A DNA stretch of 11,717 nt, taken from Archaeoglobaceae archaeon (GTDB taxonomy: Archaea; Halobacteriota; Archaeoglobi; Archaeoglobales; Archaeoglobaceae). Made by a program: the position numbers and the translations under genes. Position 1 is the first letter of the stretch; each line of letters opens with the position of its first letter. The stretch is from NCBI GenBank assembly GCA_027016055.1, contig JALWBF010000096.1, forward strand, positions 3,193-14,909, written 5' to 3'. Positions 6,638 to 11,717 of the stretch are shown piece after piece. Below the pieces are notes generated by a model. That model was not told the DNA's origin and made no database searches. It saw only the letters and a program-made list of their open reading frames with translations.

Positions 6638-7670
6638 ATTCTTCGGGGGTATTATCTTCGATCCTGAACTGAGGATTACCGCTTACGTCGATAAAAACTT
6701 TATGAGAAAACTCGGCTACAACGAATTTCCGGACTTGGATCATTTATCCGCCCCGGAAGTTGTTCACGTTGAGGTCACGAAAAGATGCAACCTACACTGC
6801 AGACACTGCTACGTTAACGCCGGATGTTGTGATGAACTAAGTTTCAACCAGCTCAAAGAGCTCATCGATATAGTTGCAGGTATGAATGTCTTTCAAATTG
6901 CCTTTGGAGGAGGAGAGCCGTTTTGCAGGGAAGATTTTTTAGATATAGCCAAATATGCATACGATCGCGATATAGTCCCCAACGTTACGACGAACGGAGT
7001 TTCAATAAAAACGGACAAACTCGACCTATTCGGTCAGATCAACGTTTCTTTGGATGGAGCTGACAGGGAAACATACCTTAGGGTTAGGGGTTGCGATGCA
7101 TTTGACAAAGCTATAAATACGATAAAAACTCTTGCGGGAAGCTACGACGTCGGAATAAACGTCGTTGTTACAAAATACAACTTCGAAAATTTACACGATA
7201 TAATGAAGTTGGCTGAGGAGCTTGAGGTTAACGAGGTCATGCTTATAAGACTGAAGCCGATTGGCAGATGTAAAGAAGTTTACGATGAACTGAGATTGAC
7301 GGAAAATCAGCTTCAAAGGTTTGAAGCTAAGATCAGATCGCTATTGAATTACGAAGTTATTGTCAAAGTTGATTGCGCCTTTATGCCATTCCTGACACCG
7401 GACGACAACGTTCTAATAGGCATGCAGGGTTGCGATTGCGGTATATCAAGTTTGGCTGTTAAAGCTAACGGGATAGTAACGCCTTGTAGCTTTCTCAGTC
7501 AAAGCTTGGGATTCTATAAGGATCTAAAAGATATATGGCATAATATGAGCAGAGAATTCAAAGTGGAAGTTTGCTCGGGTTGTCCCAAATACTACATATG
7601 CAGAGGTGGATGTAGGGTTTTTGCAGATAAATACGGAAAGGATTCGGAATGTCCTATCAGCCGAATATGA
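6615..7670 (+). CDS. Radical SAM/SPASM protein, peptide-maturase type
   Basis: With the start at 6615 the protein has 351 residues. This ATG follows GGTGAG by 4 nt, whereas a TTG at 6561 would add 18 residues without a good ribosome site. The N-terminal 45 or so residues (RTEFFGGIIFDPELRITAYV) look like the short N-terminal region found in many peptide-modifying radical SAM enzymes. The radical SAM core follows: CNLHCRHC with C58, C62 and C65 for the 4Fe-4S cluster, GGGEP at 98-102, and PNVTTNG. The C-terminal SPASM domain shows the full pattern: C275-x15-C291 with the Gx4C signature, CxxC (320, 323), C329, C333 and a last C346, with extra C273, enough for two auxiliary Fe-S clusters. Relatives include peptide maturases (PqqE, MftC, sactipeptide type) and some cofactor or heme enzymes. 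The substrate is unknown, and the 58-aa neighbour is the best candidate. The 3' end overlaps the convergent kinase gene by 14 bp. Confidence 0.88.
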   Translation: MNPKIRTEFFGGIIFDPELRITAYVDKNFMRKLGYNEFPDLDHLSAPEVVHVEVTKRCNLHCRHCYVNAGCCDELSFNQLKELIDIVAGMNVFQIAFGGGEPFCREDFLDIAKYAYDRDIVPNVTTNGVSIKTDKLDLFGQINVSLDGADRETYLRVRGCDAFDKAINTIKTLAGSYDVGINVVVTKYNFENLHDIMKLAEELEVNEVMLIRLKPIGRCKEVYDELRLTENQLQRFEAKIRSLLNYEVIVKVDCAFMPFLTPDDNVLIGMQGCDCGISSLAVKANGIVTPCSFLSQSLGFYKDLKDIWHNMSREFKVEVCSGCPKYYICRGGCRVFADKYGKDSECPISRI

Positions 7671-8208
7671 ATCTCTTTAACTCCATATAGCTTTTGAAGC
7701 TGTAGTTGTGCTTATATTCCTTCAGCAATTCAACCGGCGGCTCTTTAAGTTCAGCTTTCTCCATTATCGGCTTTGAGCGAAGATAAGTTATGAACTGTGT
7801 AACGTTGCTCGGATTGGGCGAATCTATAGCCCTTTCGAAGTCTATGAAGTAAACATCTCCGTTTCTTATCAGAATGTGCTTGCCCGGATGGTTCATCTCC
7901 TCCTTCTGAATTCTCATTCTATCCAAGCGGTAGCAGATGTCCAAGCATTTCTGCAGAATACCCCTTAACTCCTCGCCGTCAGCTTTCTTAACGTAATCCC
8001 TGATGAAAACTCCGTCGATAAACTCCATCTCTATCGTTAGCTTAGAAGGTTCGAAATCGTATAGTCTCGGAACGAATTTCTGAGATTGAAGAACGGTCAG
8101 ATACCTGACTTCCTTCCAGAAGTTGTATCTGAACTGAGGCTTGAATACCTTTACGGCTTTTCCGTTCTCAACGTATACCGTGGAATTCTTTCCCTTCAGT
8201 TTAAGCAT
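7657..8208 (-). CDS. Small protein-kinase-like protein (COG2112-like)
   Basis: This 183-aa protein has a reduced eukaryotic-type kinase fold like the archaeal COG2112 proteins. Visible elements are a minimal nucleotide-binding strand pair ending in AVKVFK with Lys20 as the ATP-binding lysine, Glu33 (FWKEVRYL) as its likely helix-C partner, and a hinge-like MEFIDG (61-66). NHPGKHILI (106-114) stands at the catalytic loop and IDFERA (122-127) at the metal-binding DFG position, with Asp123. PSNVTQF (133-139) follows, as in the family as I recall it. The usual HxD catalytic aspartate is not present in the loop (N-H-P-G), so activity may differ from standard Ser/Thr kinases; RIO, Bud32 and APH kinases are the nearest comparisons. 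It lies 19 bp after the 231-aa gene and is probably cotranscribed with it. Substrate unknown. Confidence 0.75.
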   Translation of the reverse strand: MLKLKGKNSTVYVENGKAVKVFKPQFRYNFWKEVRYLTVLQSQKFVPRLYDFEPSKLTIEMEFIDGVFIRDYVKKADGEELRGILQKCLDICYRLDRMRIQKEEMNHPGKHILIRNGDVYFIDFERAIDSPNPSNVTQFITYLRSKPIMEKAELKEPPVELLKEYKHNYSFKSYMELKRFIFG

Positions 8209-8227
8209 GTTTGATCGATCGCCTTCT

Positions 8228-8923
8228 CTACTTATAGCGATTTCCCCGCGATAGTTCTAAATCCAGCTTGAGGAGTTCGTATATATTTCCGACTTCCCTA
8301 ATCTTTCTGTATAGATTACCTTTGGCATTGTAATTCACAGACAAGGCAGATATGTAGCCGGAAGCGACCTTGACGAATCCCAAGTCTTCAGGCTTAAGAG
8401 CTCTGCACAGCGGACATTCCCTCTCCAAGTAGAACCCGCCCAAAGCTATAAGCTTCAAAGCTCTGCTCAATGATTCCGGGGAAGTAAGGGAACCGACTTT
8501 AGGTTCCTTGGGCAACGGAACCTTTACGAAGTAAACAGAGCATCCCCTTTCGACTTCCTGCGGAACGAATCTGGTCGCATCTTCCGCATAGTATATTAGC
8601 TCGATTATGTCGTTGCAGAATTCGAATCTGATGATATGCTTTCCTCCGAAACCCAGTTCACCCATCCTTCGCTCCTCGACTATTTCCCCGCCTATGCTTT
8701 CTATGTTCGATCTTATTTCGGAAAGCGTAGTTTCGGGTAAATGCGAATCGATGAAAACGAGCTTATTTCCCAATATTACGGCATGCTGAACGTCTCCTCC
8801 GGAACCGGCATATAAAACGGGAAGATCGATGTTTGCTTTACCTACTTCCTCAGCTATCTTAAGCATGAAATCGAATTCTTCAGGCTCCAGGATGTCTTTT
8901 AATGCTCTTACTCTTGAGATCAT
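8228..8923 (-). CDS. Unrecognised protein with possible Rossmann/SAM-binding motif
   Basis: This is a 231-aa soluble protein that I do not recognise. After a helical N-terminus, residues 35-61 read like the first part of a class I methyltransferase Rossmann fold. There is a hydrophobic strand into a Gly-rich turn (VLYAGSGGDVQHA, 36-48), then a second strand ending in an acidic residue (LVFIDSH, Asp59). The Gly pattern is GxGGD rather than the usual GxGxG, so cofactor binding is uncertain. A CxxC (ECPLC, C170/C173) and three other cysteines could bind metal. The start at 8923 has no Shine-Dalgarno site but sits about 26 bp from a TATA-like element. It is the first gene of a two-gene unit with the kinase-like gene (gap 19 bp), so the two may act on the same process. 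Confidence 0.6.
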   Translation of the reverse strand: MISRVRALKDILEPEEFDFMLKIAEEVGKANIDLPVLYAGSGGDVQHAVILGNKLVFIDSHLPETTLSEIRSNIESIGGEIVEERRMGELGFGGKHIIRFEFCNDIIELIYYAEDATRFVPQEVERGCSVYFVKVPLPKEPKVGSLTSPESLSRALKLIALGGFYLERECPLCRALKPEDLGFVKVASGYISALSVNYNAKGNLYRKIREVGNIYELLKLDLELSRGNRYK

Positions 8924-8942
8924 CGATTTTTTATTTTTGCAA

Positions 8943-8957
8943 GGATTTTAAAGAATT
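8943..8957 (-). promoter_or_regulatory. TATA-like element of the 231-aa/kinase unit
   Basis: On the minus strand the sequence AATTCTTTAAAATCC is centred about 26 bp before the ATG at 8923, the usual archaeal distance for a leaderless transcript. The remaining 8958-9005 up to the stop of the upstream regulator gene shows no further clear feature. Confidence 0.4.
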
Positions 8958-9005
8958 AACAATTTTTACGGCGAAACTTTTACCACAACTACGGTAGCTC
9001 CGACG

Positions 9006-9209
9006 TTAAGGCTCATCTTCTTCGTATATGAATATGTCCTCGATTTTGACTCCGAAGAATCTGGCGATCTTGAATGCAAGCCTCAAGGATGGGTCGTATT
9101 TACCCTTTTCGATTGCTATTATCGTCTGTCTTGAGACTCCAAGTTTTTTGGCGAGTTCTTCCTGCGTTAGATTGTGCATAACCCTGTAAACCTTGAGTTT
9201 ATTCTTCAT
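9006..9209 (-). CDS. XRE-family helix-turn-helix regulator
   Basis: This is a 67-aa protein consisting almost only of one HTH domain of the XRE/Cro-CI type. KLKVYRVMHNLTQEELAKKLG is followed by the recognition helix VSRQTIIAIEKGKY and the closing DPSLRLAFKIARFFGVKIEDIF, ending in an acidic tail. It should bind DNA as a dimer and commonly controls its own operon. The ATG at 9209 is chosen over one six codons upstream because it overlaps the stop of the membrane protein gene (ATGA) and follows a GGGGGAG ribosome site directly. XRE regulators of this short form are often found next to small membrane proteins such as its partner here; whether the partner senses a signal for it is not known. Confidence 0.9.
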   Translation of the reverse strand: MKNKLKVYRVMHNLTQEELAKKLGVSRQTIIAIEKGKYDPSLRLAFKIARFFGVKIEDIFIYEEDEP

Positions 9210-9583
9210 ACTCCCCCAAACTTCCAAGCGTAGTAGCGGTAAATAACCGTATATACTACCAATGTCGCACAGCAGATATACAGCAGAATGTCACCCATCG
9301 GATTTCCCGACGCTTTTAAGGCAAAGCCTATGACAGCCAAAGTTATCGTAGTTAATCTGAGGGTTCCATCCGAAGCTTTAACGGCTATATGCTCCAACAT
9401 TTCATCTTCTAACACAATTCCCTCCCTTTCAGCCTTTCTTTCGATGACGAATCTAAGGGCTAATCCGAGTGCTATGGCAGTAAAGAGCATTAGATAGTTC
9501 CTCAAAACGATTGAAAATCCTATGATGGCACATACCATGCCAACAACGATCGTATGCAATCTTCGAAAAGCCTCATCATTCAT
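9206..9583 (-). CDS. DUF2178-like membrane protein
   Basis: This 125-aa protein has about four membrane segments: two near the N-terminus (about 10-27 and 29-46) and two in the second half (about 76-91 and 97-114). Between them is a charged cytoplasmic loop (ERKAEREGIVLEDEMLEHIAVKASDGT, quoted in part). The layout and the ED-E...I..KA...T pattern in the loop fit the archaeal DUF2178 family, which often sits beside an XRE regulator, as here. The function of the family is not known. The ATG at 9583 is preceded by a strong TATA box at leaderless distance. The stop overlaps the regulator start, so the two genes form one coupled operon. Confidence 0.72.
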   Translation of the reverse strand: MNDEAFRRLHTIVVGMVCAIIGFSIVLRNYLMLFTAIALGLALRFVIERKAEREGIVLEDEMLEHIAVKASDGTLRLTTITLAVIGFALKASGNPMGDILLYICCATLVVYTVIYRYYAWKFGGV

Positions 9584-9604
9584 GTTAATTATTCTTTACA
9601 TAAT

Positions 9605-9615
9605 GTTATATAAAC
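9605..9615 (-). promoter_or_regulatory. TATA box of the DUF2178/XRE operon
   Basis: The minus strand reads GTTTATATAAC, centred about 26 bp before the ATG at 9583, with a purine-rich stretch (AGTAAA) upstream as a possible BRE. Transcription should be leaderless. The element lies in the 50-bp gap after the stop of the 297-aa gene, so the operon has its own promoter. Confidence 0.6.
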
Positions 9616-9633
9616 TTTACTTCATTCCGTGCA

Positions 9634-10527
9634 TCATGATGTGTTTAAAAACATAATGCCCTTTTTCTTATCCAAAAATCCATTATTAAGTAAATATATT
9701 CTTTCACGCTTCTTGGTAGTTATGAGCCACGACATACCCGGATACAACTTGATAGTCTTATTGCTGAGATGAACTATTACCGTTCCATACTCATCCATGG
9801 CGATGATCTTTACATCCAACCCATCGACTTTGAGAGAATAGGGTGTGCCATACACCGGTTTGATGCATGAATTGATGGATGATTCCAAAGCGGGAAAGTT
9901 TTTAGCGGTAACAACACCAACTATAGCCTTCAAACTGTCGTTGACAGTTAATCCCTTCTTCAGATAGATTATCTTATCTTCCCTGTCAAAACGGTAGGTA
10001 GGATTTTTAACTATCCTCTTCCTGAGTGACGGTAGGTAATTCTTGTAGATCTCCAAGAAAAGGAACTTCTTTTTAAAGATAGAGCCGTTGGTAAACTCGA
10101 CAATCTCTATGCGCGGTGGACCTTCAGATAACACGACCGCTTTAACGCTGGAATTCTTTATTTTAAAAGAGATAAACGATCCACCTATGAGAAAGCGGAA
10201 ACTCGGCTCAACCTTAGCCTTGTATCTGTAAACCTTACCGTCTAAATTTATCTCTATTACGTATTCGCCCCGCATCAGGTTAGTATACACGGATTTGGAT
10301 AGTTCTGGTTTAATGATGTAAGTTCTCTCAAAGATTTTTCGACCACCGCTGAAGATTTTAACGGTTACGTTATGATCGACGGGGTCGTAATTCCATATAT
10401 GCATGTCCAGAGTTTGAAAGAAGTAGTATGGAAAAGCCTCAATGGTTACAAAAACCGTTAGCACCATTAGCGTTATTGCCAATACAGCTATTAGCACTAC
10501 AAAATTACTAATCCTCTTGTTATTCAT
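9634..10527 (-). CDS. Membrane-anchored extracytoplasmic protein, unknown function
   Basis: This 297-aa protein has a short basic N-terminus (MNNKRISN) and one long hydrophobic segment at about 9-36, a signal anchor without a clear cleavage site. The rest is rich in beta-strand patterns with several N-x-S/T sites (for example HNVTVKIF, KNSSVK, NDSL, LSNKT), suggesting an exported, possibly glycosylated domain. The first part after the anchor (VTVKIFSGGRKIFERTYIIKP) resembles a short immunoglobulin-like or carboxypeptidase-regulatory-like strand pattern; this is only an impression. I recognise no enzyme motif or family. The start at 10527 is preceded by GGAGGT, 5-10 nt upstream. The gene is more AT-rich than the housekeeping genes and looks like lineage-specific surface accessory material. 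Confidence 0.72.
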   Translation of the reverse strand: MNNKRISNFVVLIAVLAITLMVLTVFVTIEAFPYYFFQTLDMHIWNYDPVDHNVTVKIFSGGRKIFERTYIIKPELSKSVYTNLMRGEYVIEINLDGKVYRYKAKVEPSFRFLIGGSFISFKIKNSSVKAVVLSEGPPRIEIVEFTNGSIFKKKFLFLEIYKNYLPSLRKRIVKNPTYRFDREDKIIYLKKGLTVNDSLKAIVGVVTAKNFPALESSINSCIKPVYGTPYSLKVDGLDVKIIAMDEYGTVIVHLSNKTIKLYPGMSWLITTKKRERIYLLNNGFLDKKKGIMFLNTS

Positions 10528-10707
10528 TTAACCACCTCCAAAAGCTTAATCAGCACAGTTTCAGTATATCTTATTGTTAAAAACTCTATATGTTATTAAA
10601 ATTAAAAATCTTGCTATTTGTTATTTACACTTACAGCATTTATTAATACAATTTTATAGATAATTTGGTTACACTATGCTAAAATCTTTATCGTGGAGAA
10701 GCCAAAG
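10528..10707. promoter_or_regulatory. Divergent AT-rich promoter region
   Basis: This 180-bp stretch separates the 297-aa gene (leftward) from dph6 (rightward). Leftward, AGTATATCT at 10563-10571 could act as the TATA box, with a strong Shine-Dalgarno site (complement of 10532-10539, GGAGGT) before the ATG. Rightward, ATTTTATAGA at 10651-10660 would start transcription near 10684, and GGAG at 10695-10698 lies 9 nt before the dph6 ATG at 10708. The rest is AT-rich without a clear gene, repeat or structured RNA. Confidence 0.4.
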
Positions 10708-11385
10708 ATGTGCGAAATGAAGGTGTGCGTTCTATACTCGGGAGGAAAGGATTCAAACTTGGCATTGTTAAAAGCTAATGAGGAGTTCGAAGTCTCATGC
10801 TTGGTCACCATCAGTCCTAAATCGGAAGAAAGCGCGATTTTCCATTATCCAAACACCGAGCTCGTAAAGCTTCAGTCAGAATCGCTGGGGATACCTCTGA
10901 TAACGGAAACCTGCTCTGATGATGAGGAAAGCAGTTTAAAGGCTCTTTACGAAGCTCTGAGGAAAGCCAAGGAGTTGTATTGTGTGGAAGGCGTCGTTAC
11001 CGGAGCTATTAGGTCTACATACCAAGCAACGAGGTTTCAGAGGATTTGTGACGATTTGGAGCTTTGGTGCTTCAATCCTCTCTGGCTTAGGGATGAGATA
11101 TCGATCTTAAGAGAAGCTTTGAACGTCGGATTCGAGATAGTCTTCGTAAGGGTTGCCGGCTTGGATAAGTCGATGCTCGGTAAAAAGCTAACCGAGGAGA
11201 TCGCTCGAAAATTCGCTGAGATGCAGAGCTACGTGAATCCGGCCGGCGAAGGCGGGGAATATGAGACTCTCGTTTTGGACATGCCCCTTTTCAGAAAGAA
11301 GCTTAAAATATTGGAATCCGAAATATTCGGAAAGGATTACGATGCAACTCTTATCATAAGAAAGGCGGAGCTCGTGGAAAAATGA
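10708..11385 (+). CDS. dph6: Diphthine-ammonia ligase (DUF71/ATP_bind_4 family)
   Basis: This 225-aa enzyme is of the PP-loop (ATP pyrophosphatase) superfamily. It catalyses the last step of diphthamide synthesis on the EF-2 histidine: ATP-dependent amidation of diphthine with ammonia. The N-terminal PP-loop SGGKDS lies at residues 11-16. The family signature GEGGEYET (180-187), preceded by VNPAG and followed by LVLDMPLF, marks the DUF71 group. TGAIRSTYQATRFQ in the middle is also typical. The ATG at 10708 is chosen because GGAG lies 9 nt upstream; a GTG at 10693 and an ATG at 10717 are possible alternatives, and all leave the PP-loop intact. The stop overlaps the start of a glutamine amidotransferase gene (ATGA), which could supply the ammonia. 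Some archaeal relatives are annotated only as ATP-binding proteins, so the exact reaction rests on family knowledge. Confidence 0.88.
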   Translation: MCEMKVCVLYSGGKDSNLALLKANEEFEVSCLVTISPKSEESAIFHYPNTELVKLQSESLGIPLITETCSDDEESSLKALYEALRKAKELYCVEGVVTGAIRSTYQATRFQRICDDLELWCFNPLWLRDEISILREALNVGFEIVFVRVAGLDKSMLGKKLTEEIARKFAEMQSYVNPAGEGGEYETLVLDMPLFRKKLKILESEIFGKDYDATLIIRKAELVEK

Positions 11386-11717
11386 TACTGATAGTTTCAA
11401 CCTGCAAGTATCCGCTGAGCGAGGAGGAATTCGTAAGACCGATCGTAAAAATCGTAAGGGATTGCGGATTCGATTATCACGTTAGGAGATACTACGAAAG
11501 AATAAAGATTAAAGATTATTCCAAGGTATTGATATGCGGAACGGCACTGCGCGACTTCGATTACCTAAATCACATCGATAATTTCGCTGACTTAGCGTAT
11601 TACGATGGAAAGGTTCTCGGAATATGCGCCGGATATCAGATACTCGCAATGCTTTTCTCGAACGCATTGGAAGAGATTAAGAAGATAGGAGTTTACAAAG
11701 TCAGAATTGTAAGGGAA
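11382..11717 (+). CDS. Class I glutamine amidotransferase, 5' part (cut by window end)
   Basis: The frame starts with an ATG overlapping the dph6 stop (ATGA) and stays open to the last base, giving 112 residues of a longer protein. The N-terminus MILIVSTCKYPLSEEEFVRP is a first beta strand and helix of a flavodoxin-like GATase fold. VLICGTALRDFDYL stands where the oxyanion strand lies, and VLGICAGYQIL contains the nucleophile elbow GxCxGxQ with Cys82. The His and Glu of the triad would be in the missing part. The family includes the GuaA, CarA, TrpG and PurQ glutaminases and stand-alone archaeal proteins. I see no feature assigning it to one of the classical pathways. Coupling to dph6 suggests it may deliver ammonia to diphthamide synthesis (inference). 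Confidence 0.82.
   Translation, partial: MILIVSTCKYPLSEEEFVRPIVKIVRDCGFDYHVRRYYERIKIKDYSKVLICGTALRDFDYLNHIDNFADLAYYDGKVLGICAGYQILAMLFSNALEEIKKIGVYKVRIVRE

Noticed and set aside
9210..9227. Six-residue upstream extension of the XRE regulator
   Set aside because: The ATG at 9209 overlaps the previous stop and has GGGGGAG directly upstream. The extension adds no HTH residues.
10590..10646. 18-codon frame in the divergent intergenic region
   Set aside because: AT-rich chance frame, hydrophobic by composition, with no ribosome site or promoter spacing in support.
10693..10707. GTG start for dph6
   Set aside because: No Shine-Dalgarno sequence precedes it, while GGAG is well placed for the ATG at 10708; the extra five residues are not needed for the PP-loop fold.

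Overview
The window comes from a hyperthermophilic euryarchaeon, most likely a member of the Archaeoglobales (Archaeoglobus/Geoglobus/Ferroglobus type). The large subunit of the D-family DNA polymerase (DP2), a diphthamide synthetase and a COG2112-type archaeal kinase place it in the Euryarchaeota. A well-formed C/D box guide RNA with two 12-nt guides is typical of thermophilic archaea, and promoters are TATA boxes about 25 bp before leaderless or short-leader genes. The genus is inferred from overall resemblance, not from a search. I see no insertion sequence, CRISPR array, tRNA or rRNA gene.

Layout. 1-1025 (+): the 3' end of a HEAT-repeat protein gene, overlapping (ATGA) a YkgJ-type Cys-cluster protein gene whose tail runs 83 bp into the convergent mtnA gene (943-1983, -). 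1984-2060: a compact divergent promoter region. 2061-5663 (+): polC (DP2), 1200 aa, intein-free, with an acidic insert and a C-terminal PCNA-binding motif. 5664-5801: an intergenic stretch carrying a C/D box sRNA (core 5700-5753), one guide of which matches the archaeal consensus of 16S helix 34. 5802-7670 (+): a tight three-gene operon of a multi-pass membrane protein, a 58-aa single-TM small protein, and a radical SAM/SPASM enzyme of peptide-maturase type. 7657-8923 (-): a two-gene unit of an unrecognised possible Rossmann-fold protein and a small COG2112-like kinase. 9006-9583 (-): a DUF2178-like membrane protein coupled to an XRE-type regulator. 9634-10527 (-): a membrane-anchored surface protein of unknown function. 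10708-end (+): dph6, overlapping (ATGA) a class I glutamine amidotransferase gene cut by the window end.

How the genes work together. Replication (polC), methylthioadenosine salvage (mtnA), rRNA modification (sRNA) and EF-2 diphthamide synthesis (dph6) are housekeeping functions. Between them lie accessory units. The most interesting is the membrane protein/small protein/radical SAM operon at 5802-7670, which looks like an undescribed peptide-modification (RiPP-like) or small-membrane-protein-modification system. The second is the coupling of an ammonia-using ligase (Dph6) to a stand-alone glutaminase-type domain, which suggests a dedicated ammonia supply.
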